NCBI RefSeq assembly: GCF_037038585.1 | Contig: NC_092521.1 | Span: forward strand, 74,666,398-74,730,397 | DNA from: Patagioenas fasciata | Taxonomy: Eukaryota; Chordata; Aves; Columbiformes; Columbidae | Length of the DNA stretch: 64,000 bases | Direction: 5' to 3' | Shown here: positions 50,001-60,831 of the stretch, piece by piece | Layout: each line of letters opens with the position of its first letter | Numbering within the stretch: position 1 is the first letter of the stretch | The notes under the pieces: generated by a model | What the model was told of the DNA's origin: nothing | The model's input: the letters and a program-made list of their open reading frames with translations, nothing else | Database searches by the model: none | Program-made: the position numbers and the translations under genes

Positions 50001-52732
50001 GGAAAACACACAACGCATACAAAGAATTTGAAACTATACATGGAAAAGAGGTAAAACCATGGATAATGTGGTCTATTTGAGGACTACTGAGAGAATCTCT
50101 TCCATCTCTGTGGTAATATTTTCCCTCTTATTTTACATATTTATTTTTTTATAGTCATATTATTACCCCTTTCTGTCTAGCTCCATGGACCACATGAGTT
50201 TCATTAGAGATAACTAGGAGAACACTGTCAAGCCAAAGCATGGTTTAGCATTCTGCTAGTAGGAGTGCAGGAGAAAAGCACAGAACACTGTACCAAAATA
50301 ACCGGTGTATTTTATCCATTTCCACTTTCCCACACTGTCTACTGCTTTGGTTTGGGAGAAAACAATGAGCAGACCTAGGGAACACTAGACTGAGAGAAGT
50401 AGTTTGAGAGAATTATCCTTAAATACACCTTCCTCATTTACTCATTAATTTTTCCATGCATTTTATTAACTGTATTTGGCAATATATAATTGTGCATGTA
50501 TTCAATTACCATAATATTTTACACCAACCATATTACCCATTTGACTTAAATGAACTCTATTGTAGTTACATTTTTATTACAGCGTAACCTGATTGATTCT
50601 TCTCAACATCCTGATTTTGACAGTGTTAGTATACCATTTCCACCTGCTAAGACATTTTATCTTTCCATGTTAAACATAAGGTCACTATTACGAGGTATCT
50701 ATTGTATATCAGCATATCCAGATACTATATACTTCAGTCAAAGTAAAATCTTCAGGGCCTGTTTTTGCCTGTTTGCACTTTTTACAGGACTAAAAATTTC
50801 TTAATAATTTTTAGTTTGAAGAGAGAGCTATATCTTGCAGTGTTGATAAAACACCACACTCCAGGCCTCCATTTCATTGTTCAATTACAAACAGTACAGA
50901 CATCTTAAGATCATTTTATTACAGACTCCTGGAAGCAGTGAATCATAGAGAGGAGTTCAGAAGTGACTTGGACGCCTATCCTGAAAATATTTACATGCTT
51001 ATTTAACGTCCACCAAAAATTATCCTTAATTTACACTTGAAGAACATTATTTGGATTCTTCTTGCCATTGTGGATCCCTGTGCTCTTTTGTGCTTCTGCA
51101 GATGTGCCTTTGCTGGGCTGATGACGCCTGTGATGTGCCTGAGAGTAGCCCAGCAGGGGATTATTTGGGCTTCCCCTTCTGCCATTGCCAGTCTGCTCCT
51201 CTGTGAGTGTGCAGATGAGCTTTATCTCATAATCTAACAGTACTGAAATGGACCATATCCAGGTGAAAAACTCTGCCAAAATCCTGCCTTTTAATGTTTT
51301 ACTACCTCTAGTGCTAACTAAAAGTATAAACATCTCTTACATGCCCGTTATAGTTTATAGCTAGTGCTATATGATTAATTTCAGTCTTTTATTTAATTGT
51401 AATATATCTGGGTCAACTTTTACCCCAAAAGCCAGCCAGTGCTTCATAGTTTTGTTCTGTATCCAAAATTCTTGACTTCATTGTGTCAGGTACTCCAATT
51501 TCCTTCTGACCATGTTTTATCATGGTCTGCTGGGGAGAGGTGGGGAGGTTTCCCTTCAGTAATGAAGAATGCTCTAAAGCTGGTCATTAGTCCTTCAGTA
51601 AACATCCAGACCAGAGCATCAAATGAGAGGAACAGCTACTGATGCCCTGCGTGCTGCCAGCTGGAGCAGCCATACAAGTTTAGTCAATGCAGTGTATATC
51701 AGAGAGCAATGACAGTGAACCTGTTGCAGGATCTTTGAGGAAGATTCATAGATTAATTACCACTCCTTTACAGCTTTAGGAAAGATCTTTTCATATGTCT
51801 AGATATGATTAAGATCCAATATTACAAGTAGATTTGGCAGTATGACAGGGTAATAATGAGGGGTTCTTCAAGTTCATTAGAGACTGACGAAGCACACTCA
51901 ATCACACAAATAGTCTTCAATAGTTGGAATTTCTAATAATGCAAGATAGCAAATAAGTTCCATGTGTTTTTTCAAGTTGCTGAAAAACATTAACTAATGA
52001 ATTCTCATATTTGATCTGGAAGAGAAAACAACATATAAAGTTATATTAGTTCAGATGAGATCATACCAGGTGCATAAGTGATTCTGTCATGACTAAGGCA
52101 AAGACTGACCTGCAAATCTATGCCTAATCAACTTTCTCTTTTAAGGTAAAACACTATTTCATGTAATAAATCCAAAAGTTTTTGCTGGTGGGTTGACTGT
52201 TATGTAGGGATCCTCATGTTTTGCCATCCACTGATAATGCAGGGCAGAAACATGGAAATATATACAGAGTTTGTATACCTGATGAAATCAGAGAGTGGTG
52301 ATGCATGCAAAAAAAAAAAAAGAGAAATACATGGAATCCATCAACAAGTGACTGGCTGTCTCAAATTTCTTGTTCGTAAATTTCTTTCCTTTGAAAGAAT
52401 ACTTAAATTTTGAGAAGCAAACACAGTGCTATTACACAGTACTGTTACTTACATCTTCGGAGTACATTCAGCTCCCGCCTTTATGCCTAGTGCAGATGAT
52501 TGATGTTCTTTTATTTTGTGTTTAAATCTTCTTTAACAATAAAATCGTGTTCTCTTTGCCTGCAATCCTTCTTTCATGGAGAATTTCTTTTTCTCCCTAT
52601 GAAGGAAATCTCTTCTAGAACTAGTAAAGATTTCATTCTGATATAAATGTTAAGTGCCCAGAGGTAGAAATATTCGACAGGAAGGGATTATTTATCCATA
52701 TTAGCTGTATTGTCTGTACATTGCAGAATCAT
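47073..52732. other. Single-copy AT-rich DNA
   Basis: No transposon or gene is recognised over 5.6 kb. A runs lie at 47762-47774, 47895-47907 and 52309-52321. A slightly GC-richer patch at 51060-51230 carries overlapping open frames on both strands (up to 100 codons, minus, 51031-51333) without recognisable domains. Confidence 0.5.
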
Positions 52733-52944
52733 CATAGAATCATAGAATCATTTTGGTTGGAAAAGACCCTCAAGATCATCAAGTCCAACCATTAACATCA
52801 CACTGTCACTGCACCATGTCCCTAAGAACCTAATTTCTGTGTCTTTTAAACACCTCCAGGGATGGTGACTGCACCACTTCCCTGCCCAGCCTGTTCCAAT
52901 GCCTGATAACACTTTCCATGGAGAAATTTTTCCTAATTCCTAAG
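52733..52944 (-). mobile_element. CR1 LINE 3' fragment, minus strand
   Basis: Two tandem catagaat octamers at 52733-52748 form the reversed tail. They are followed by CATTTTGGTTGGAAAAGACC, AAGATCATCAAGTCCAACCA, ATGTCCCTAAGAACC and the region antisense to the ORF2 C-terminus (CTGCCCAGCCTGTTCCAATG). It truncates at about 52944. It shares its block order with the fragment at 15660. Confidence 0.92.
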
Positions 52945-54849
52945 TTGTGGTACAACTCGATAAGTTCTGAAGAACAAAGCAGCTGTTGCAGACATACACT
53001 TCATATGCATGTCAAAGGAGTTTATTTTAGAGTAGCTCTGGTGTGGTGTTGAACTAGACTAGTCTTAATTGTTGGAGTGCAATAAGCGTACATCTTCTGG
53101 TTTAGTAATTTCTTAAAGGAATACATGTGCAACAACAAAGTACAACAAGCAGGAGGAAATGGTAAATTGGCTTCAAAAGTAAGCTCCTGATCTGAACTAA
53201 AATGTTAATACAAGCACATCCTGTAGAATGTAAAAAAAACACTTTAAGAAAAAAATCCCACCAAACTGTCAGTATTAGAACATATAAACCAGATTATGAT
53301 CTGCAGAGAGTGGACAAGCAGAGGATGGTCTGTACTCAGCATTTAACTAGGCAGAAACATTTACCAAAGTCAACATTTCATGGAAGTTTCTTTTTCTCTC
53401 CTAGCTTATGTCTGTTTTCCACACTCCTTTTCTCAGACTTCTCTAGTAAATGTATAAGAAATGAGGTGAAGACCGCTCCATCTTATCTCAAACCCAAAAT
53501 TACTAGGGAAGGTTTAATGATTCTGTGAAAATGATCTTACCATGAATTTCAAATGGGGTGGTTTGTAAAGACTTTAAATAGAGATCAGTGTCTACAGAAA
53601 ACAAGATAAAAGTAAAGTCTAAGATGACTACAGAAGTAATTTTATTGCTCTGCAGTGACTGTACATACTTTTTTATGTGGATGATTTAAAATACACTGTT
53701 AAAAGTTTAAATTATGTATAACTCATATAATATGCCAAAGGCTCCAGTTTCCTAAATAGGGCAGCTCTGTCTTTTGTGAGTATGGGCAAATCCTGGGGCA
53801 ATAGATGTTCCTTTACAAGCTGCCTTATTTAAATCACGAAGTATCTAAAAAAGTTCCTCCCAAAGGCCTATTTTTCAAAACTAATTTTGGAAAATGTTCT
53901 GTTTTGAGGCACAGTTGCCTGTAGCTAAACGCTTGTTGACTGGAATACCTCGGCTAGAACTGCATAGTTAAGATACAGCTTTTCAGTTGGCTGGATTATG
54001 TCTTGTAATTGCTCTACTTGCATTATTTGAATTCATGTATGCATAATGTGAAACAGTTCTAGTTCTTTTGTGATGTCCCTGCTTCCCAACACAGGCTTCA
54101 AAAAGCCAGAAGCAACTTTACTCATCACATGCTGTCCTTCTGCTGTCAAGTGCAAAATCAGCTGTAATGGTCGGGGTTGGTGTTTGTGAAAAGCACTGTC
54201 TGCCCTGTTAGCATCACTGTCAGACTGCCTAGTTGTGCCCCTCTGTACCTCTTCGTTAGAATCAGAACTTTCCCTTTTATTATGTATGCTCTAGGACAAG
54301 TGATATTTCTTCCAAAAAGGTACTTCATGTTGTCTAAAACACTGGCTTTCAGACACAAAAACTTTTAGGGTTCTTCTTTGAAGTATTTAGGGCCTGTTTT
54401 AGTTTCAAAATTTGAGATGATAGTTGTTTCTTTTGAAGACTTAGGCTCTATTTGTGTTCAGTCTACACATTTATTCTCCTTGATTTTCTTGAATTAGACT
54501 CCCACAGACACAACCTCCTATATGTTGGAGGCTTCTTGAGTATTTGAAATAATATTGACACCTTAGTCTGAGCTTTGAAAATAACACTCATGAAATAAGC
54601 TGCAATCCTTATTTCAGCATAAGTTCTCTTGAAGTAGAATTAGGCACATTTGTATATCTTCAAGGCTATTTCCTAAATAATATATCCTACAGAACACACA
54701 AGTATATATTAATACGTATATAAAATATAGTCATCATACTGATATCAACTCTGTGGAAAGGTAATCTTCCTTTTCAGGAATAGTTACCATTTAGAAGTCT
54801 GGCTGATGAAAGTATAAATACATTTATGTACAGTTAGCCTAGAAAAAGT
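52945..54849. other. Single-copy DNA
   Basis: No gene or transposon is recognised. A 108-codon open frame at 53202-53528 (plus) is Lys/Ser-rich with no recognisable domain and no supporting context, so I do not call it. Confidence 0.5.
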
Positions 54850-55017
54850 GTAGGTTGCCCAGAGAGGCTGTGGAATTCCCATTTTTGGGGATATTCAGAA
54901 ATCTAACTGGTTTTCACAAAAACCTGGGGAAACCAGGCAGTCAATGGCAATCTGCTCTAGCTGACCTAGCTAAATAATTTCCAGAGGCCTTCTCCAACGT
55001 AATTTATTCTGCAATTC
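54850..55017 (+). mobile_element. Old CR1 LINE 3' fragment, plus strand
   Basis: The block GGTTGCCCAGAGAGGCTGTG, then GGGGATATTCAGAAATCTAA and CTGCTCTAGCTGACCTAGCT, then TTTCCAGAGGCCTTCTCCAA, follows the CR1 3' end order. The terminal octamers have decayed to TATTCTGCAATTCAAT. It is clearly more diverged than the copies at 33833 and 46948. Confidence 0.82.
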
Positions 55018-56509
55018 AATTAACAGTTATTATTGGTAACAATCTTCTGGACAGAGTTGTTGGTGCATGTTTGCTTACTCAGGGTAGGTATCCTGACAAA
55101 TGTCTGAGGAAATGAGTAGGAAAGTGGCTTTATGTCCAGAGCAATGCTGTCAAGCACTCAGCCTGACAGGCCTGCAGCACTTTTAGCCTCCCCTGTTCAG
55201 TGTTTCTTGGCAGAGTCCCGAAACAGCAGTTTATAAATGGTGCCACTCCAGGATACCCAAGAAAGAACATCTTCTTAGATTAAGCTGCACCCATCCTAGT
55301 GTCCAGGAACAACCTTCTTCACAGTTCACTCCATGACTTGAGATACCTTTGTAGGAGCATGTTTAGACAAATCATTGCAAAGACTGATATTTCCTCTACA
55401 CTACCTGTTGGATCTCTGTAAATGGCACCATAAAGCAGTAACACAGATGTTACAGTAAACAGGTTAGAGTTATAGGAATTAGGCTTAAAAATTATTAAAT
55501 TCTGCAATTTCCATGCTTTCCATGAAAGATTACCTGTACAGCAAGAAAAATAATTTATATCCAGACACAGATAACATCCAAGCAATGCTTTGTGGAATCT
55601 CTGCTGAAAATTCTGAATGTTAATTTGAAATACAGTGTTTTGCAGGTGCAGTTATAAAGGCAGGTGGCTTAGCAAGGAATAACGAGGCTGAATTGAGAGA
55701 CTGTTTTATTCTGTACCACATGAATACACAGAGAACTTTCAAGAGTAGTCATGCTGCAGGTGGCTTGTTTTGATTTAAAGTTAATTCTAGATAACAAGAC
55801 CCGAAGAGTGTAACATTTTGCTCAAGTAGAACTACCTCAAAGTGTTATCACTGATTGAAGGGGGGAAAAATGGCTATACAAATGAACACAATGCAAGTAT
55901 TCTTTGTTTCAACAGTACAGTATTTAGATTATTGTTTTCCCTTGCAACTGACTGCCAAATAAACTTTACTCCAATGTTCAATGCAGTAGCTTCATATGAT
56001 TCATAACTTCAGACATTATGATAGAAAATAGTGTAATTTCACCCACAAGACTTTGGCAGATTTAAGAGAAAAAAACTTTTCAACGTCCTGAAAATAGGCA
56101 CTATCTCTGTACATCCTCTGCATAAATATCCGGGTTCACATTATATTCACCAAGCTGGAAGCATCTTGGTATACTCCAACAAAATATATGCAATTTTGTT
56201 AGGTAGGAATAGAAATTTATACAAAAGTCAGATATGCTCACCTGAAGTCTGAAAGTCACCAACCTGCTCATGTCTGATCAGAAACAACTCTGTATTGTGT
56301 TATATAGGTATGATAAGCCTCTGAGCTGGCTGTAACCCTGTGATGGATCTGCCTAAGATTTTCTCATTGTATGTCCTCCAAAGAAAAGCGTTTTAAGCTC
56401 AAAAGTAAGTTGTCTTAGAGCATGGAGTAAGGGAAAAATTATACTGGTGGGAAAAAAAAAAAAGTCAGCAAGACTAAAGACAATGTAAAGAAATAAAATT
56501 TATAATAAT
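55018..56509. other. Single-copy DNA
   Basis: No gene or repeat family is recognised. An A run at 56452-56463 precedes the GC-rich block. Confidence 0.5.
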
Positions 56510-56820
56510 CTCTCTTGCACACTGGAGCAAGATATCTCCTTTTTCTCAACAGCTGGATGAGAGAAATGTCTGCCATGCCCTCCACTTCTCATGAAGTTTC
56601 CTCGGTGCTGAGGTTGCCTCTCTCACTGTTACCACAATGTGGGCCTTGCAGGCTTTCCTCTCCTGGGCACACTCAGCATGGGAGTTCACCTGACCCATTC
56701 CGTCTCTTACTCCGAGGAACACAACCAACACACGCACTGTCACTGCACACACAGCTTCCCCAGAGAAGCTAACAGAGGCTCACCCTCTTCCTTAACCCAC
56801 AGCTTTGCCACCACACCATG
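56510..56820. other. GC-rich island of unknown origin
   Basis: About 310 bases visibly richer in G and C than the surroundings, with several short open frames on both strands (68 codons minus at 56546-56752, 85 codons plus at 56515-56772). The composition and abrupt edges resemble an LTR or an old retroposon. However, I cannot match it to the LTR families in this window and found no target duplication. Confidence 0.4.
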
Positions 56821-59127
56821 AGCTGTGAACTACCTGTGTTGTACCCATAATCTCACTGACTCCATGGTAGATGCAAAAGTCTGGAGGAAACCTGGACCTC
56901 AACCTACATCTACTATTTAAATTTACTATTATCTATTGGAAAAAATAAATTTAAAAAGGCTCCTCAATAGAACACAGTTGTATTAGCAACAATTAGTGAA
57001 TATGAGCGTTTGTGTCTGAATCACTTCTGCATGAGAACTTAAGACAGCAGAATTTTTCCCATGTGCAAAGTGTTATCTCCTGCACCTTCCTAACTTGTAT
57101 TTCAGGGAAAAGAGTTCAGACTTCAACTTTTGTAGCATGCAAACTCTTTTTACCTTATATACAGTGGTAGAAAAACAGACAAAAACAAAGCAGTCAGAAA
57201 ACAAAAGCAGCAAAATTACTTTTCTCATCAATATTTTTATTAGTTAATATCTTTCTGAAAATAAATTAGCCCAGTGGCTACCATTGGTTCAAAAGAGAAA
57301 GCACTGGAAAATATTGACTAATTAATCCCTAGTCATTAGCTTTTTACAAATATTTTAATGTTAAAAAAGATTGCTGTAGAAGTATCATAGATTGATCATA
57401 GCAATAAAGGTAGATCCTCGCAAGGACCTGGAACACTGCATACATCTGTTCAGTTTCCCAGGATTTCACATTAGGTGTATGTCAATCATTTAAATCCAAA
57501 TGCTTGCTTTAGCAACTGAAACATCAGGAATGCTAAATATCTTTCTTATTAAATCAAGAATTTATAGGTTGTTTGCAAAAGGTAGATGTTTAACCTGAAA
57601 AGTATAGCTGAAGTTTGAAACACTATTGTTTATTAGGCTGAAAAGTAGAGTTTAAACTCAAGATTTATTAGTTTTGAGAGAATTTGGTAGATTTTCCATG
57701 TTTCTGTATGAGCAAATTGGATTGGCTTGTGAAATTTTGCTTTTTATCTAAAAAATTAATTATTATTTGGGAACAAACTTTTCTGTTTCTCACACTCTAC
57801 CAATATTTAAAACAATATGTATGTAACTTAAAGAACAGAAGAATATAAAGGAAAATCTTAGCATACCTTAACTAAAGCAGCATCTGAACTTTAGATGTAC
57901 CTATTTTCAGTTCCATATACTGACATCACAGTGTCAGTTAACAATACTGATTACTAGTAGGCTGTGCCTGAAAAGTCCAAAACCATTAACTGCTGAAAAC
58001 TGCCTTTGAAATTTATGTTCAAATATTTTCTGTTCTACAGAGCAGTTTTATTTCAAAGAAATCTCCCTCCACACTTTTCTGTGTTACGCATACCCCAGTT
58101 GCTTAGATCGAGCACATATTAAATCTGTTATTTCTCCAAAGGAGGTGGTAAAAAGGTGATTCACATGTATAAGAGGCAAGCAGAGATTGAAATTTTTTTT
58201 AAATCCAACTTCTAGAAGTTTCATGACTCCCTAGATGGTTTTCATTATCTCCTTCATGAAACATTAACCCCACTTTCCAAGATGAATCAGAAAGTGATAA
58301 AAATTCTCTTACTTCAGAAAAATAAATTCATTGCAAGGCCAACTACTTTCCAAGTGACCAAATGCCACTTTCTTTAAATGGGAGCTTTGTATTAGCATTT
58401 TATTGCGACTGCAACTTTATACTATGCCACTCAGGATAACAGTTGAGCCCCTAGTACAGAACTTGTTGTGACCCATGTGATTTCAATCCTTCCAAACCAC
58501 CAGCGTCATTCACACCAGACAAAGAAAACCTTTTTCAAGCACAGAGTGCCCTTGACAAGACCTACAGCCTTTTTAAAAGATTTTTTGTATTCTGTTCATA
58601 CAAAAGAAATAAGAACATGGCCAATTCCATTAATTTTCAATGTCTGCCATAATGGCCACAGGTGATAATTTAAATTTATAAGGATTTAGGTAAGGATTTT
58701 AACATACTTCCAGAAATTAGGATTTTCCACATGGGTCAAATTCAGGGGGATGGTGAAACAAAAATAACTCCCCTCAGTATGAACCTTGTACAACTGTGCA
58801 AGAATAAGTGGCACACATCAGTGACATGCAAATACTGTATGCACTTACTTGTTGTGTTCTGGTGCTGTAAGATGGGATCAGTTCTATTCACAGGACAAGG
58901 TCAGGTTAGGTTCTGATTAATCTTGTTCTTCTCTGGACATTAACATATGTGGCAGGCTTCAGAGAATGGAAAGCACATGTCAACATGCTACCTAAAGATG
59001 AAAAGAAAAATAAGAGTTGTTAAGTAAACATTATAAACTTGCTGATAACTATCTAGTAACTATGATAAGAGAGAATAAATGTGTTCTTAACACATAGATG
59101 ACACTTTCTGCAGTTATTTCATTATAA
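56821..59127. other. Single-copy AT-rich DNA
   Basis: No gene or transposon is recognised. Open frames are below 70 codons. Confidence 0.5.
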
Positions 59128-59203
59128 TAATGAAATTATTTTGGTTGGAAGGGATCTGTGGAGATTGTGATCCAACTCCACCACTCAGAGCATGATCAGC
59201 TTA
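59128..59203 (-). mobile_element. Short CR1 3' relic, minus strand
   Basis: TTATTTTGGTTGGAAGGGAT followed by CTGTGGAGATTGTGATCCAA and CCACTCAGAGCATGATCAGC matches the reversed CR1 3' UTR. The tail octamers are not preserved. It is short and diverged, so boundaries are approximate. Confidence 0.72.
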
Positions 59204-60068
59204 GATATGTAAGTATACAGAGGCAAAAATGAGTATATGAACTTGAATTTTTGCATGTTCTTTATCCTTTGACCTTCATGCTTTTTGCCTAGACTTCTAC
59301 TCTCCTCTTTTTTTTTTCCTATGCCTTTTTACTGTAATCATAAATCAAATATGATACTACCCGTCACAGTGTTCATCTCAGAACCCCTCTCCCACATCAC
59401 TTCCATCAATGAGCCTCATCTGTTTTGGCCCTTTCTTCTCTTGATATGTGAACATTGTGGAGTTGTGCTGCTTATGACAGAAAGTATATATGTTTTACCT
59501 GTATGAATCTTATTTGTAGGCACTTGCTCTATTGCAAGATTTTCCCATTTACCTTATCCAGGCTATTATGCCCTGAACTTTGTTGAAAACCCTTGACGGA
59601 GGAGGAGTTTGTACATCTAACTGAGTAATTACTGCTCAGGAAAATCTGAAGTCCAGACTGACACAGGCAGAGAAGATACAGGAGGAATGAAGCCTGGGAG
59701 AACTCTTGAAAAAAAGCAGCAAAAGCAAAACCTAATGTCATGTCACATCTTCTCTTGTTTCCAACAAACTAGTACTTCCAGACCTCTCTGTTGGGGGGAC
59801 AATCCTTCCCTCTTTGAGGAAACTCTGGGCTTGTGTTTGTTTGCTTGTTTGTCCCTCATCCCCATACCATCCATCTTCTTTTAAGTCTCACAAACCTAGT
59901 GCACATTGCAAAAATTCTGTCCCTCCTTCATGTCAAATCCTTTAATACCACTTAAACCTTGTGGTCATTTTATTCTCTATCCTACTGGGGGAATGGATGT
60001 AGCCATTTTTTTTTTTTTTTTGAGAGGAAAACCAATGAATACTCCCCAAATTTTCAGTCAATGACTTT
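59204..60068. other. Single-copy DNA
   Basis: No gene is recognised. A T run lies at 60007-60021 shortly before the LTR. Confidence 0.5.
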
Positions 60069-60073
60069 TTTAT

Positions 60074-60826
60074 TGTCACTGTTTATTGCGGGGCAACAAT
60101 AACCATGGCAGATTCTCTCTGTTAGTCCCTGCCGTCCCCACTAAGAAAGGTAATAGGAGGAAAAAGGAGACAGACTTACAAATTGGAAAGTTAAAAAATG
60201 TTTTACTACTAATAAATAGAGAAAATAATATAAAATATGCAAAACCGATCTTGAATTTCCCTTGTGGAGCTGGCATTGCGCCAGTGGCTTCAGGGCAGGC
60301 ACCTGAAAGTCCAGGGCTGGACTCAACCGTAAACCAGAAGTGCATTCAGGGATACAGGGCCTAGATGTTAGGCCTAGAATCACAGGCAGAATTGGCAGGG
60401 TCCTCTTCAGATGCCACCCATGGTTGAACAGAGTGAAACCCTTGTGATCTCCCATTTTTATAGGGTGTATGATGTGTATGGGATGGAATCCTTAGTTGGT
60501 CAATTTTAGTCCCTTGTTCTGTCTGCACCTCCTTGCAAATATGCCTCTCTTACTTAAGGGACATGCAAAATTTATCAGTAACCTTGGCTGCCATAGCAAT
60601 AAGTTTAAAACTGGGCCTCTTCTGTATACCATTGCTACTGTTATCAGTTCCAGAGTGAACAGTGTCTGAAAAACTTGCAGCCAAGTTCAGAATTCAGGAA
60701 AGTGCAGTTACTTAGAAGAGCTTAGCTGAAAGGAAAATTCGCTAAATGAAAACTAATCTTGCTTTTGTTTGTGGTTTTTTTTTCTTTAAAAAAAAAAAAA
60801 AAAAACAAGAAACAAAAACCAGGACA
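60074..60826 (-). mobile_element. Solo LTR, ERVL-like family A, 753 bp, minus strand
   Basis: The third and longest copy of the family at 18472. On the minus strand it starts TGTCCTGGTTTTTG and ends AATAAACAGTGACA, with an exact 5-bp duplication tttat at 60069-60073 and 60827-60831. It shares the GCGAATTTTCCTTTCAGCTA block, the AAGATCGGTTTTGCATATTT and TATTATTTTCTC blocks, and the CTGCCATGGTTATTG 3' block with the other two copies. TATAAAA lies on the minus strand at 60456-60462. An A18 run (60788-60805) expands its U3 start. The open frames of about 90-104 codons inside it are incidental. No retroviral internal region adjoins. Confidence 0.9.
60788..60805. repeat. A18 run facing a T run
   Basis: Eighteen A preceded by a T run and CTTT, giving a T/A inverted pair inside the U3 end of the LTR. 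The length is likely variable. Confidence 0.8.
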
Positions 60827-60831
60827 TTTAT

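Noticed and set aside
53202..53528. 108-codon plus-strand frame considered as a gene
   Set aside because: Low-complexity Lys/Ser composition, AT-rich codons and no similarity; most likely chance.
60086..60455. Open frames of 89-104 codons on both strands
   Set aside because: All lie inside the family A LTR; no retroviral protein similarity is recognisable.
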